DNA from: Psychroserpens jangbogonensis
Lineage (GTDB): Bacteria; Bacteroidota; Bacteroidia; Flavobacteriales; Flavobacteriaceae
Assembly (NCBI RefSeq): GCF_000797465.1
Contig: NZ_JSWG01000009.1
Coordinates: 744,001-808,000 of the forward strand
Direction of reading: 5' to 3'
DNA: 64,000 bases
Made by a program: the position numbers and the translations under genes. The notes beneath the pieces were generated by a model. The model saw only the letters and a list, made by a program, of their open reading frames with translations. It did not search any database and was not told the origin of the DNA. Below, in pieces: positions 51,897 to 60,819 of the stretch (the stretch's first letter is position 1; every line of letters starts with the position of its first letter).

Positions 51897-53879
51897 ATGA
51901 AAAACGCATTACTATTATTTATCACAATCCTTTCATTTCAATTTGTTAATGCTCAACAAAGAGAAATAGACAGTTTAGAACAAATACTTTCTAAAATAGA
52001 AGTTGATAGCTTAAAAAGACAAAAATCAGTTGAATTTATTAATTTTTACCGTCACAGAGATTCTGAGGTACACTTATATGTTTTAACCAAGTTGCTTAAT
52101 AAAAGTATTGAAGATGGAAATGAGAGCCTTCAAAGTAAATGGATTAAAGAAAAAGCATTGTATCATAGAATACAGGGTAATATTGATTCTTCTCTTGTGT
52201 TTAGTAAAAAAGCTCTTGAAATAGGAGAAAAACTACAGAATTTTGAACTAATAATTGATGCTAAAACATCCCTTTCTTCTGCTTATCAATCTAAAGGTGA
52301 TTATACTAAAGCAATAGAATTGTCACTTGAAATGCTTAAAGATCATGAGGACCAAGGCAAAGAAGATGAAAAAAACTATCTCATAACTAAATATAATCTT
52401 TCAGGTGCTTATTATGCTATTGAAGAATATCGTAAATCCTTAGATTTAGTAGAATCATTGTACAATAACCCTAAAGTTAAAGAAGATGATGAGTTTTTGT
52501 CTGAAGTGTGTTTGCAAATTGCTGCAGTTAAATACCAACTAGATGAAACGGATGATGCTATAACATATGCCAAACATGCAGAGTCTATTGAAAAGAGACC
52601 TTATTTAAAGGCTATGATTTATAGTGTCTTAGGCTCATTATATAATGAAAAAGGAGATCATGAAAAGACAAACGAGTATTTAAAAAAGTCACTTCCTGTT
52701 TTTGAAGACATGGGAGATCAAACACGAATCATTGCTACTATGCAAAATATTGGAAATAATTCAATGTTTTTAGGAGAATATGATTTGGCTGTGCAACAAT
52801 TAAAGGAAGTTGAGATAATGTTATCAAAAGAGAAGCATCCAAATTTAGCTAACCTAGAGGTCAATTTTAGAGTGTTGTCAGAAGTTTATGAAAAGAAGTT
52901 AGATTACAAAAATGCTCTGTATTATTCAAATAAAGAAACGATTGTACGTGATAGCGTTTTAGGTATAGAAAAGAAAAAGGCCATTAGCGATATTGAAATA
53001 AAGTACGATACAGAAAAAACGAGAAGAGAGAAAGAAACAGCAGAACAGCAAGTTGTTATCACAAAACTCGAGAGTCAGAAAAATAAAAACTTGTTTATAG
53101 GTTCTATAACTATTGCAGGCCTATTATTACTGGCATCAGTCTTTTATTTTAGTCGATTGAAAGCTGAAAAGAATGCAGAATTAGTAACGATTGAACTTAG
53201 AGAAACACAAAAACGATTAGCAATAGAAAAGCAGTATAAAGATTCAGAATTAAAAGCTTTAAAAGCACAAATGAACCCTCATTTTATATTTAATGCATTA
53301 AATTCTATTCAAGATTATATTGTTTTGAATCAAAAAAATCTAGCTAGTGATTATTTAGGAAAGTTTGCAGATTTAATCCGTAATTATCTTCATTTTAGTG
53401 ATACGGGTTTCATTTCTATTCCAGACGAAGTTCATAATTTAAATCTTTATTTAGAACTCGAAAAGTTGCGTTTTGAAGAACAGTTAGAATATACTTTTGA
53501 AGTAACTGATGCAGCGAATTCTGAGATGATGAAAATTCCAACAATGCTTATTCAGCCTTATATAGAAAATGCTTTAAAGCATGGCTTGTTGCACAAAAAA
53601 GATAATAGAAAACTGAGTGTTTCTATATCTAAATTTTCTAATAAAATAGTAGAATGTGTCATTGAAGATAATGGTATTGGTAGAGAAAAATCTAAAGAAA
53701 TCAATCAGAAACGAGAATCACAGCATAAGTCCTTTGCCTTAAAAGCAACAACAGAACGGTTAGATTTGTTAAACTATGGTCGCGATAAAAAGATAGGTGT
53801 TGAGTTTATAGATTTAAAAGAGAATGATATAGCTACAGGAACTAAAGTGATGTTGAAAATCCCAATCTTAAAAAAATAA
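51897..53879 (+). CDS. LytS-type sensor histidine kinase with TPR sensor domain
   Basis: Signal peptide ends near FVNAQ. Residues about 30-390 are TPR repeats (LEIGEKLQNFELIIDAKTSLSSAYQSKGDYTKAIEL-type units and others) expected in the periplasm. A membrane helix sits near 400-420 (LFIGSITIAGLLLLASVFYF), then a coiled coil. The kinase core is the His_kinase/HATPase type: QMNPHFIFNALNSIQ with His462, LIQPYIENALKHGL and IEDNGIGREKS. The regulator gene follows after 1 base. The ligand is unknown. This kinase architecture is common in Bacteroidota. Confidence 0.93.
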   Translation: MKNALLLFITILSFQFVNAQQREIDSLEQILSKIEVDSLKRQKSVEFINFYRHRDSEVHLYVLTKLLNKSIEDGNESLQSKWIKEKALYHRIQGNIDSSLVFSKKALEIGEKLQNFELIIDAKTSLSSAYQSKGDYTKAIELSLEMLKDHEDQGKEDEKNYLITKYNLSGAYYAIEEYRKSLDLVESLYNNPKVKEDDEFLSEVCLQIAAVKYQLDETDDAITYAKHAESIEKRPYLKAMIYSVLGSLYNEKGDHEKTNEYLKKSLPVFEDMGDQTRIIATMQNIGNNSMFLGEYDLAVQQLKEVEIMLSKEKHPNLANLEVNFRVLSEVYEKKLDYKNALYYSNKETIVRDSVLGIEKKKAISDIEIKYDTEKTRREKETAEQQVVITKLESQKNKNLFIGSITIAGLLLLASVFYFSRLKAEKNAELVTIELRETQKRLAIEKQYKDSELKALKAQMNPHFIFNALNSIQDYIVLNQKNLASDYLGKFADLIRNYLHFSDTGFISIPDEVHNLNLYLELEKLRFEEQLEYTFEVTDAANSEMMKIPTMLIQPYIENALKHGLLHKKDNRKLSVSISKFSNKIVECVIEDNGIGREKSKEINQKRESQHKSFALKATTERLDLLNYGRDKKIGVEFIDLKENDIATGTKVMLKIPILKK

Positions 53880-53880
53880 T

Positions 53881-54633
53881 ATGAAGGCACTTATAATAGA
53901 CGACGAAAAAAAAGCAAGACAAGTTTTGCGCATTTTAATTGAAGAAAACTGCCCAAAAATTACACAAATTTTTGAAGCTGAAGATCTGCTTTCTGGAGTA
54001 GAACTTATAAAACAAGAAACGCCTAGTATTGTTTTTTTAGACATTGAAATGCCTGAACATTCTGGCCTTGAGATTTTAAATTTTATTGAAAAAGAGGTTT
54101 ATAATTTTGAAATTATATTCACCACAGCCTATAGCGAATACGCTATACAAGCCTTTCAATTGTCTGCAATAGATTATTTATTGAAACCTGTAAGACCAAG
54201 TCAAGTAAAAGAAGCTGTTAATAAAGCTATAGCATTTTTGGGTAACTCTCAAATTGATACTCGCCTAGCTGAGTTAAAATCAAGTCTACAAGATTCTAAC
54301 TTTAAAAAAATAGGTTTACCGAATGCCGATGGTATTAAGTTTGTAGATTTTACAGACATTATTATGTTAGAAGCAGATGGAATGTACACTAATGTTTCAA
54401 CTACTTCTGATGGAAGTATTTTAGTTAGTAAACCTCTAAAGTTCTTTGTAGATATCCTTCATGATATAAAATCTTTTTATCGTCCGCATCGCTCACACCT
54501 TATCAATTTATCTTACATCAAAGAATATATTAAAAAAGATGGTGGTTATATCGTGATGGAAAATAACAAAACCGTATCGATCTCTAATGACAAAAAGGAA
54601 GAGTTCTTAACTATTGTTCAAAATATAGGCTAG
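53881..54633 (+). CDS. LytTR-family response regulator
   Basis: Receiver domain (1-120) with IIDDEKKARQ, the phosphoacceptor Asp54 in FLDIEMP, a conserved Thr (FTTAYSEYA) and Lys (LLKPV). A LytTR DNA-binding domain (about 145-245) follows with IMLEADGMYTNV, FYRPHRSHLINLSYI and GYIVMENNKTVSIS. It is paired with the kinase upstream. Imperfect direct repeats with 21-bp period lie 118 bases past its stop, upstream of secreted genes, and are candidate targets. Confidence 0.93.
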   Translation: MKALIIDDEKKARQVLRILIEENCPKITQIFEAEDLLSGVELIKQETPSIVFLDIEMPEHSGLEILNFIEKEVYNFEIIFTTAYSEYAIQAFQLSAIDYLLKPVRPSQVKEAVNKAIAFLGNSQIDTRLAELKSSLQDSNFKKIGLPNADGIKFVDFTDIIMLEADGMYTNVSTTSDGSILVSKPLKFFVDILHDIKSFYRPHRSHLINLSYIKEYIKKDGGYIVMENNKTVSISNDKKEEFLTIVQNIG

Positions 54634-54651
54634 TATGGTTTAGAAACATAA

Positions 54652-54690
54652 AATGGTAGCGTTTCAACAAAACGTTTTATCAAGCAGTAA
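54652..54690 (+). pseudogene. Fossil of a T9SS sorting-domain C-terminus
   Basis: The frame NGSVSTKRFIKQ-stop matches the ends of neighbouring T9SS clients: NGFVSTKRFIKN in the 1328-residue protein and SKRFIKQ in the 560-residue protein. The DNA match is strong too (AATGG...GTTTCAACAAAACG). Nothing upstream in this frame survives beyond a stop at 54649. It lies just after the response regulator and before a terminator, as expected for the 3' remnant of a deleted secreted gene. Confidence 0.7.
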
Positions 54691-54705
54691 GTTATAGTTT
54701 TTGTT

Positions 54706-54745
54706 AAAATCTCGTAAGTTTTTTTAAGCTTACGAGATTTTTTTT
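54706..54745 (+). terminator. Terminator left behind the T9SS fossil
   Basis: AAAATCTCGTAAG (54706-54718) pairs with CTTACGAGATTTT (54729-54741) over 13 bases, followed by a T run. The same stem occurs after the 560-residue LRR gene (56548), so the two are duplicates. It now terminates the two-component operon. Confidence 0.88.
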
Positions 54746-54750
54746 GTTTT

Positions 54751-54781
54751 AGAAGTTGACAATTGTATTTCAGAAGTTGCC
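54751..54781 (+). promoter_or_regulatory. Direct repeats with 21-bp period upstream of the LRR gene
   Basis: AGAAGTTGAC (54751-54760) and AGAAGTTGCC (54772-54781) match at 9 of 10 bases and are spaced exactly 21 bp start to start, the geometry of a LytTR-regulator dimer (9-bp half-sites, 12-bp gap). They lie 62 bases before the LRR gene start and 118 bases after the LytTR regulator gene. Confidence 0.45.
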
Positions 54782-54842
54782 TCTATTTTTTAAATATGTC
54801 TTATAGGATATTTGCTCTCATAAATCTAAAATTAAACCTTTT

Positions 54843-56525
54843 ATGAAAACAAGAATACTTTTACTGTTACTTACAGTATTTACGATGAGTAGTAATGCTC
54901 AAACTTTTAATTGGGAAGGCGGAACCACAATCAATGGAGGTGGGACTTACGTAAGGCAGACTATTTCTGGTGTACAAGTTGAATGTACAAACTCTTCAAA
55001 TGCTCTTCAGCATATTCATGGTGGTGGTTTTGCTGGATCTAGTGGTTATGTTGTAAGCAGTGGACCTAATACAACTTCATTGACTGTTAGTTTTAATGCT
55101 GCTATAAATATTCAATCTATTTATACGCTTGATGGAAATTCAAGTGCTACTGATGATTGGACATTTACACCAATTGGAGGAACAAATTCTAATGTAGTAC
55201 AAAGTATTGGAGGGGCAATAGGTGTTAATGTTAATGTTAACTGGACAAATGTTACAGCATTTACAATTACAAGTGCTAATGGTGTTGATAGATTTACTAT
55301 AGATGATATTGTATTTACGCCATATACAGGACCAACTTGTACCGTAAACATACCAGATGCAAATTTTAAATCTTATTTAGTAGGAAACACAGCTATAAAT
55401 ACTAATAACGATACAGAAATAGATTGTACTGAAGCTACTGCTTTTACGGGAACTATATATGCTTATAACCTATCTATATTAGATTTAACAGGTATTGAAG
55501 CTTTTACTAATATTACTGAACTAAATACTGCTTATAATTCATTAACAAGTATAGATGTTTCGAATAACACGGCTTTAACAATATTAAATGTTGTTTATAA
55601 TGATTTAACAAGTTTAGATGTTTCAAATAATATTGCTTTAACAGAATTGTATTGTAGAAGTAATTATACCTTAACAAGTTTAGATACTTCTGCTAATACA
55701 GCTTTAACTATGCTATCGTGTTTTCAGAACGCTATAACAAGTTTAGATGTTTCCGCTAATACAGTATTAATGTCTTTATCTTGTTCTACTAATGCTTTAA
55801 CAAGTTTAGATATTTCAAATAACATAGCTTTAACAGAATTGTATTGTAGTGATAATTCTTTAACAGGTTTAGATGTTTCTACTAATACAGTTTTAACAGA
55901 ATTATATTGTGATGAGAATTCGTTAGCAAGTTTAAATATTTCTGGTGCAACAGCTTTATTAGAATTATATTGTGGTGATAATCCATTTACAAGTTTAGAT
56001 TTATCTACCAATACAGCTTTAACTTATTTACGTTGTAACGCTACTTCGCTAACAAGTATAGATCTGTCTGCTAATACAGTCTTATCAACTTTATATGGTC
56101 ATAATAATACGTCTTTAACAAGTTTAAATGTAGCAAATGGAAATAACAGTAATTTTAATTATTTCTATGCTGCAGACAATTCAAGCTTAACGTGTATAGA
56201 AGTAGATAATGTTGCTTGGAGTGATGCAAATTGGGCGGTAGGCAAAGATACCATGGCAAGTTTTAGTACAAATTGTTCTACATTAAGCGTAGATGAATTT
56301 ACATTGAACACAGTATCTCTATATCCAAACCCAACAACTTCAGTTTTAAATATTGAAATCGCTCAAGGATTTAATCAAGCTATTATTTATTCGATGTTAG
56401 GAAAGGAAATATTAAGGACTCAAAATAAAAATATTGATGTGTCAAGTTTGTCAAACGGACTCTTTTTAATTAAAATTGAAAACGAATCAGGAAACGTTTT
56501 AAGCAAACGATTTATCAAACAGTAA
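54843..56525 (+). CDS. T9SS-secreted leucine-rich-repeat protein 1
   Basis: Signal peptide ends near SSNAQ. Residues about 20-165 form an Ig/lectin-like beta domain (FNWEGGTTINGGG, FTIDDIVFTPYTGP). A cap region (CTVNIPDANFKSYLVG with INTNNDTEIDCTEA) leads into about eleven 21-residue repeats of the form LTSLDVSxNTALTxLxCxxN at about 232-435. The T9SS sorting domain (SLYPNPTTSVLNIEI to SKRFIKQ) ends the protein. Such LRR proteins are adhesins or binding proteins at the surface; the partner is unknown. Repeat DNA is nearly identical in units, so copy number could vary. Confidence 0.88.
   Translation: MKTRILLLLLTVFTMSSNAQTFNWEGGTTINGGGTYVRQTISGVQVECTNSSNALQHIHGGGFAGSSGYVVSSGPNTTSLTVSFNAAINIQSIYTLDGNSSATDDWTFTPIGGTNSNVVQSIGGAIGVNVNVNWTNVTAFTITSANGVDRFTIDDIVFTPYTGPTCTVNIPDANFKSYLVGNTAINTNNDTEIDCTEATAFTGTIYAYNLSILDLTGIEAFTNITELNTAYNSLTSIDVSNNTALTILNVVYNDLTSLDVSNNIALTELYCRSNYTLTSLDTSANTALTMLSCFQNAITSLDVSANTVLMSLSCSTNALTSLDISNNIALTELYCSDNSLTGLDVSTNTVLTELYCDENSLASLNISGATALLELYCGDNPFTSLDLSTNTALTYLRCNATSLTSIDLSANTVLSTLYGHNNTSLTSLNVANGNNSNFNYFYAADNSSLTCIEVDNVAWSDANWAVGKDTMASFSTNCSTLSVDEFTLNTVSLYPNPTTSVLNIEIAQGFNQAIIYSMLGKEILRTQNKNIDVSSLSNGLFLIKIENESGNVLSKRFIKQ
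55540..56130 (+). repeat. Tandem 63-bp repeats encoding LRR units (gene 1)
   Basis: About nine to eleven imperfect 63-bp units, each with a core such as ACAAGTTTAGATGTTTC, encode 21-residue leucine-rich repeats. The frame is conserved throughout. Units differ by scattered substitutions, with one unit of slightly different length near 56040-56100. Confidence 0.8.
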
Positions 56526-56547
56526 AGCATAGTCTTCAACAGTATTT

Positions 56548-56582
56548 AAAATCTCGTAAGTGTTGAACTTACGAGATTTTTT
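56548..56582 (+). terminator. Terminator of LRR gene 1
   Basis: AAAATCTCGTAAGT (56548-56561) pairs with ACTTACGAGATTTT (56567-56580), a 14-bp stem with 5-base loop and T run, 23 bases after the stop. The stem duplicates the one at 54706. Confidence 0.9.
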
Positions 56583-56587
56583 GTTTT

Positions 56588-56616
56588 AGAAGTCGAAACT
56601 AACATTTCAGAAATTG
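56588..56616 (+). promoter_or_regulatory. Second, weaker copy of the 21-bp-period repeats
   Basis: AGAAGTCG (56588-56595) and AGAAATTG (56609-56616) are again 21 bp apart, in the duplicated block downstream of the terminator and 67 bases before the 1328-residue gene. Each half-site differs from AGAAGTTG by one base. Confidence 0.35.
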
Positions 56617-56682
56617 GCTTGATATTACTGAGTCTTCATAGTAGATATTTGTTTTATAACAATAATTAAAACCAAATTTATT

Positions 56683-59600
56683 ATGAAATCAAAATTACTT
56701 TTAATCTTATGCTTAATGGCAAGCTTCTTTGGCTTTGCTCAACTACCTACCGACGAAATAGCTAGATATTCTTTTACTAGCGGAAGTCTTATAAATGAGG
56801 TAACACCAGGAGCTGAAGATTTGGCGCAAACAGGAACAGCAACACTAAATGTAAATGATCGCTTTGCGACAACAACAAATGCTAAACAACTTAATGGAGA
56901 CTATCTTACAAGAGGGAATTTTAATTCTACAAATAGCTCTTTAAGTTTTTGGATAAAAACAGCAACAAACGATTCGAATTATAGAACTATTTTTGATAAA
57001 AGTTTTCGTTCTGGAGCAGGTTTCGGAACATTTGAAACAGGATTTCATATCTATCAAAAAGATGGGCAAGTAGGAATTCAAGGTTCTTACGTACAAAGTA
57101 ATGCTCCAGGAGGCGCAAATACACAAAACTCTTTTGATTATACTAATACAGAATTAATAGATGATGATGAGTGGCATCATGTTGTTGTAACGATGACTCG
57201 TACTTATCCAGAGGTTGGTAATTTTGCAAATGCACAGTACCTCTTAACTTATAATTTTCATATTTTTATAGACGGTGTTTCACAATCATTCACAAAAACG
57301 AATCAAAATTCTTTTTCTATAGACAATCCTTTAAATGCGAATCAAAACTTAACGATAGCAAACAAAACTACTGCTTCACCATTAACAAATGCAAATGTAT
57401 ATTTAGATGAGATTGATGATATTTATTTATATGAAAGAGCATTATCAACTCCAGAAGTTAATGCGTTAGCAAACAACTTAGGGTTTTGTTTTCCACCAAC
57501 TACAGCAGAGTTTTCTATAACCAATACATCTACAACAGCAACGGATATTATTTTTCCAGAAGCAGGTACTTATGATATTGCAGTTGTCGAAAATGGAATG
57601 GCATTTGCAAGTGCTACAATTATAAATAGTCAAGGTACTATTAATGGTGTTATTCCTAATCTAGCTCCAAATACAACATACAATGTATATATAAGAAAAC
57701 ATTGTGATTCTGGCTCGCCATCAGCATGGTCAGGTTTTAATCAGTTTACAACAAGTTCAGGAATTGTATATGTAAATCAAACAGCGACAGGATTAAATGA
57801 TGGAGCGTCTTGGGCAAATGCTCATACAGATTTACAAACAGCATTTACAAATTATACTACTGGTACAGATATTTGGGTGGCTACAGGAACATATGTTCCA
57901 GATTTTATTGATACAGCAATTAGTTTCAATATTACAGAAGATAATACTAAAGTATATGGTGGTTTTTCAGGAACAGAAACAAGCTTATCACAAAGAGATA
58001 TATCAGCAAATCCAACTGTATTATCTGGTGATCTTTTTGCAAATGATGATGCTATACTTAGTTTTGGTAACACAACAAGAGCAGATAACAGTTTACGTGT
58101 ATTACATATCTTAATAGCAGATGATGTAACGATAGATGGTTTTACGGTAAGTGGTGGAGAGGCTATTGGAAGTGGTGCTGGTATTCATAAAAATGTAGAA
58201 TCAGACAATTTGGTAATGCGTAATATAATTGTTCAGAACAACGTAGCTGTTAATTCTGGAGCAGGAATGTTATGCCAATTAAATAGAACAGATAACGTAC
58301 GTATAGAAAACGCTATTTTCAGAAATAATTTGAGTACATACTACTCAGGTATATATGCTTACTTTTTTAAATCATCAAGTCAAATAGCCAACGTGAACCT
58401 TCAAAATGTTTTATTTGATGCGAATAAAATTGAAGATGCGCCAGGAAGACAAGGTCAAACCGGTCCAGCAGGTGGTTTTAAAGCTAATAATGCAGGAGAT
58501 TTAAACTTATATATGCGTAACTGTACAGTCGTAAACAATACAGATCAAGGTACATTAACTTATGCGTTTAGAGGTGCGATATATACAGATGGAACACAAG
58601 GACAAATGGCTTTCTATGCATACAATTCTATTTTCTGGAATAACTCACGAAATGGGAATGTGTTAAATTCTCAAGGATTTGGTGCTAATATCGAAAGAGC
58701 AAATAATGTTATTGCAGAGGACGGTTTACTAAGTTTCCCAGCAGTTTGGAGAGTTAATGTTACTACAGACAATCCTTTATTTACAGATTTATCAGGAGGC
58801 GATTATTCGTTACAAGGTGGTTCACCAGGAATAGATGCTGGAGACAATTCTAAAGTGTTAAATGATGTTATTACAGATTTAGCAGGAGAAGATCGTATTA
58901 TTTCAACTACTGTTGATCTAGGAGCTTATGAGTTAAGAACAGCATGTAACGAAATATTTAATATACTAATTGCAGAAGTACAAGGCGGAACCAACCTAAC
59001 AAATATAACTTGGGCGCATTCATTTAATTCTTCTGGTCCTTATGATTTAATTTATGTAGAAAGTGGGCAACCAATGAATATTGGTGCATCAATAACTGGT
59101 TTAACAACAGCAAGCCATCAAGTAGTAGGTTTAACGGCTGGTTTTTATGATATTTATGTAAGAGCATATTGTGCTGGAGTTCCAGGTGCATACACCATGA
59201 CAACCGTAGGTTTCGATACTCCAATTTTTGTTAATGAAAATGCAACTGGATTGAATACTGGTGTAAACTGGCAAAACGCTTTTGTTTTATTAGAAGACGC
59301 ATTAGCTGTTGCACAAGATGAAGATAAAATATGGATTGCTGGAGGAACGTATACACCACCAACAGGAAGTCGCTCTAATAGATTTACTATTACTCAAAAC
59401 GATTTAGAAATTTATGGTGGATTTGTTGGAACAGAAACTCTTTTAAGTGAAAGAAATTTTATTACTACAGAAAGTATAATGAGTGGTGATATCAATAATG
59501 ATGATTCAGGAGTTTCGTATAACGGAAATGGACGTGACGAAAATGCATATCATGTAGTGAAAATCGACGGGAATAACATCTTATTAGACGGTATTGTAGT

Positions 59601-60669
59601 TGAAGGTGGGCAAGCCAATGCGACATCTGGAGACGACAGATTTGGTGGTGCAATTTTTAAAAGTTATACCGTTACAGATTTGCGTCTTAAAAATTCAACA
59701 TTTAGAAACAATTTCGCTATTGCTGGAGCTGCTGTTTATTCTAGATTCGATTCAGGTGGACATTTAGATATTCAAAATAGTAGTTTTCACTACAATCTAT
59801 GTTCTTATGGTGGAGGAGTTTATACAGCTACTGGAGCAAGTCAAGTATATAGTGTAACCATAGCAAATAGTTTATTCTATAGTAATACATCCCAAAATAA
59901 TACAGGAACAAATGGGTATACAGGAAGCGCTATATGGTTAAGAGCTAGTGGAAGCGGAGTAACATTAACATCTAATATTGTTAATTGTACGTTTGCAGAG
60001 AATACAGATATTGGTACACAAGCAAGTACGCAACGTGGTGCTGTAAGTTTATCAAAAGGAACTGGTTCTGCACATAGTACTACAATTTCTAATACTATTT
60101 TTTATGGAAATAAAGGCGCGTCAAATGTTGTAACTCCAGCATTAACTAGAGGTCATACAACATTTGTTAATGCGATTTCTGTTGATAATTCTATAGCAGA
60201 AGATGATTTTTCTACAGTTCCTCCTTCGGTGAAGAATAATACTTCTAACGTTGATCCATTATTTGCAAATGTATTAACCAACGATTATACATTAACAGCA
60301 AGTTCTCCAGCAGTAAACACAGGAGATAATACTTATGTAATTGGTAATGCCGATTTACAAGGAAACCAACGAATTTTTGGTACTACTGTAGATATGGGAG
60401 CATATGAGTATAGTTCTACTTTAGGAATTAATGATTTTAGTTTAGGAGAAAATCAAATTAAACTGTATCCAAATCCAGCTAGTTCTAAATTGAATATTCA
60501 AATGAAAACTATTCTAAAAAGTGTTGCTATTTTGAATATTCAAGGTCAAATAGTAATAGAAAGTACTTCAACACAAATAGATATTTCAAATCTGTCTAAT
60601 GGTATGTACATTATTAGTATTGAAGATCAAAATGGATTTGTTTCAACAAAACGATTTATAAAAAACTAA
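56683..60669 (+). CDS. T9SS-secreted LamG / double beta-helix protein
   Basis: Signal peptide ends near FGFAQ. The 1328 residues read as a LamG/concanavalin-like domain (about 25-260; SLSFWIKTATNDSNYRTIFDK, DEWHHVVVTM), a fibronectin-III segment (about 270-360), a right-handed parallel beta-helix (about 360-740; VYVNQTATGLNDGASWANA to DLGAYEL), another FN3-like segment, and a second beta-helix of the same type (about 835-1245; IFVNENATGLNTGVNWQNA to DMGAYEY). The helices start and end with the same motifs, so they arose by internal duplication. A T9SS sorting domain (IKLYPNPASSKLNI to KRFIKN) closes it. Binding or cleavage of polysaccharide is plausible; no catalytic residues can be named. 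Confidence 0.88.
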   Translation: MKSKLLLILCLMASFFGFAQLPTDEIARYSFTSGSLINEVTPGAEDLAQTGTATLNVNDRFATTTNAKQLNGDYLTRGNFNSTNSSLSFWIKTATNDSNYRTIFDKSFRSGAGFGTFETGFHIYQKDGQVGIQGSYVQSNAPGGANTQNSFDYTNTELIDDDEWHHVVVTMTRTYPEVGNFANAQYLLTYNFHIFIDGVSQSFTKTNQNSFSIDNPLNANQNLTIANKTTASPLTNANVYLDEIDDIYLYERALSTPEVNALANNLGFCFPPTTAEFSITNTSTTATDIIFPEAGTYDIAVVENGMAFASATIINSQGTINGVIPNLAPNTTYNVYIRKHCDSGSPSAWSGFNQFTTSSGIVYVNQTATGLNDGASWANAHTDLQTAFTNYTTGTDIWVATGTYVPDFIDTAISFNITEDNTKVYGGFSGTETSLSQRDISANPTVLSGDLFANDDAILSFGNTTRADNSLRVLHILIADDVTIDGFTVSGGEAIGSGAGIHKNVESDNLVMRNIIVQNNVAVNSGAGMLCQLNRTDNVRIENAIFRNNLSTYYSGIYAYFFKSSSQIANVNLQNVLFDANKIEDAPGRQGQTGPAGGFKANNAGDLNLYMRNCTVVNNTDQGTLTYAFRGAIYTDGTQGQMAFYAYNSIFWNNSRNGNVLNSQGFGANIERANNVIAEDGLLSFPAVWRVNVTTDNPLFTDLSGGDYSLQGGSPGIDAGDNSKVLNDVITDLAGEDRIISTTVDLGAYELRTACNEIFNILIAEVQGGTNLTNITWAHSFNSSGPYDLIYVESGQPMNIGASITGLTTASHQVVGLTAGFYDIYVRAYCAGVPGAYTMTTVGFDTPIFVNENATGLNTGVNWQNAFVLLEDALAVAQDEDKIWIAGGTYTPPTGSRSNRFTITQNDLEIYGGFVGTETLLSERNFITTESIMSGDINNDDSGVSYNGNGRDENAYHVVKIDGNNILLDGIVVEGGQANATSGDDRFGGAIFKSYTVTDLRLKNSTFRNNFAIAGAAVYSRFDSGGHLDIQNSSFHYNLCSYGGGVYTATGASQVYSVTIANSLFYSNTSQNNTGTNGYTGSAIWLRASGSGVTLTSNIVNCTFAENTDIGTQASTQRGAVSLSKGTGSAHSTTISNTIFYGNKGASNVVTPALTRGHTTFVNAISVDNSIAEDDFSTVPPSVKNNTSNVDPLFANVLTNDYTLTASSPAVNTGDNTYVIGNADLQGNQRIFGTTVDMGAYEYSSTLGINDFSLGENQIKLYPNPASSKLNIQMKTILKSVAILNIQGQIVIESTSTQIDISNLSNGMYIISIEDQNGFVSTKRFIKN

Positions 60670-60682
60670 TAATTAATTTAAA

Positions 60683-60724
60683 GAAAGTTGAGCTGTGTTT
60701 ATAAGCTCAACTTTCTCTTTTTTT
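60683..60724 (+). terminator. Terminator of the 1328-residue gene
   Basis: GAAAGTTGAGCT (60683-60694) and AGCTCAACTTTC (60704-60715) form a perfect 12-bp stem with a 9-base loop, followed by a T-rich tract, 13 bases after the stop. Confidence 0.92.
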
Positions 60725-60731
60725 ATAACAT

Positions 60732-60818
60732 ATGAATTATTTTAGAAAGAATAAATTAGAACTATTTCTTGTACTATTCTATATAATTGTAGGTTTTATC
60801 ATAACGTTATTTTTTTAA
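60732..60818 (+). CDS. Possible 28-residue membrane peptide
   Basis: An ATG-to-TAA frame of 28 codons starts MNYFRKNK and continues with a single hydrophobic helix of about 19 residues ending in Phe-Phe. The basic head with a membrane tail is the usual plan of small membrane proteins. It follows the terminator of the large gene and precedes an apbE fossil. No Shine-Dalgarno or clear promoter supports it, so it may be chance. Confidence 0.3.
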   Translation: MNYFRKNKLELFLVLFYIIVGFIITLFF

Positions 60819-60819
60819 A

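Noticed and set aside
54801-54815. -7 promoter element before LRR gene 1
   Set aside because: GATATTTG misses the essential first T of TAnnTTTG; the same near-match before the 1328-residue gene was rejected as well.
55540-56130. CRISPR-like array
   Set aside because: The 63-bp units are in frame, code for leucine-rich repeats and have no constant repeat plus unique spacer structure.
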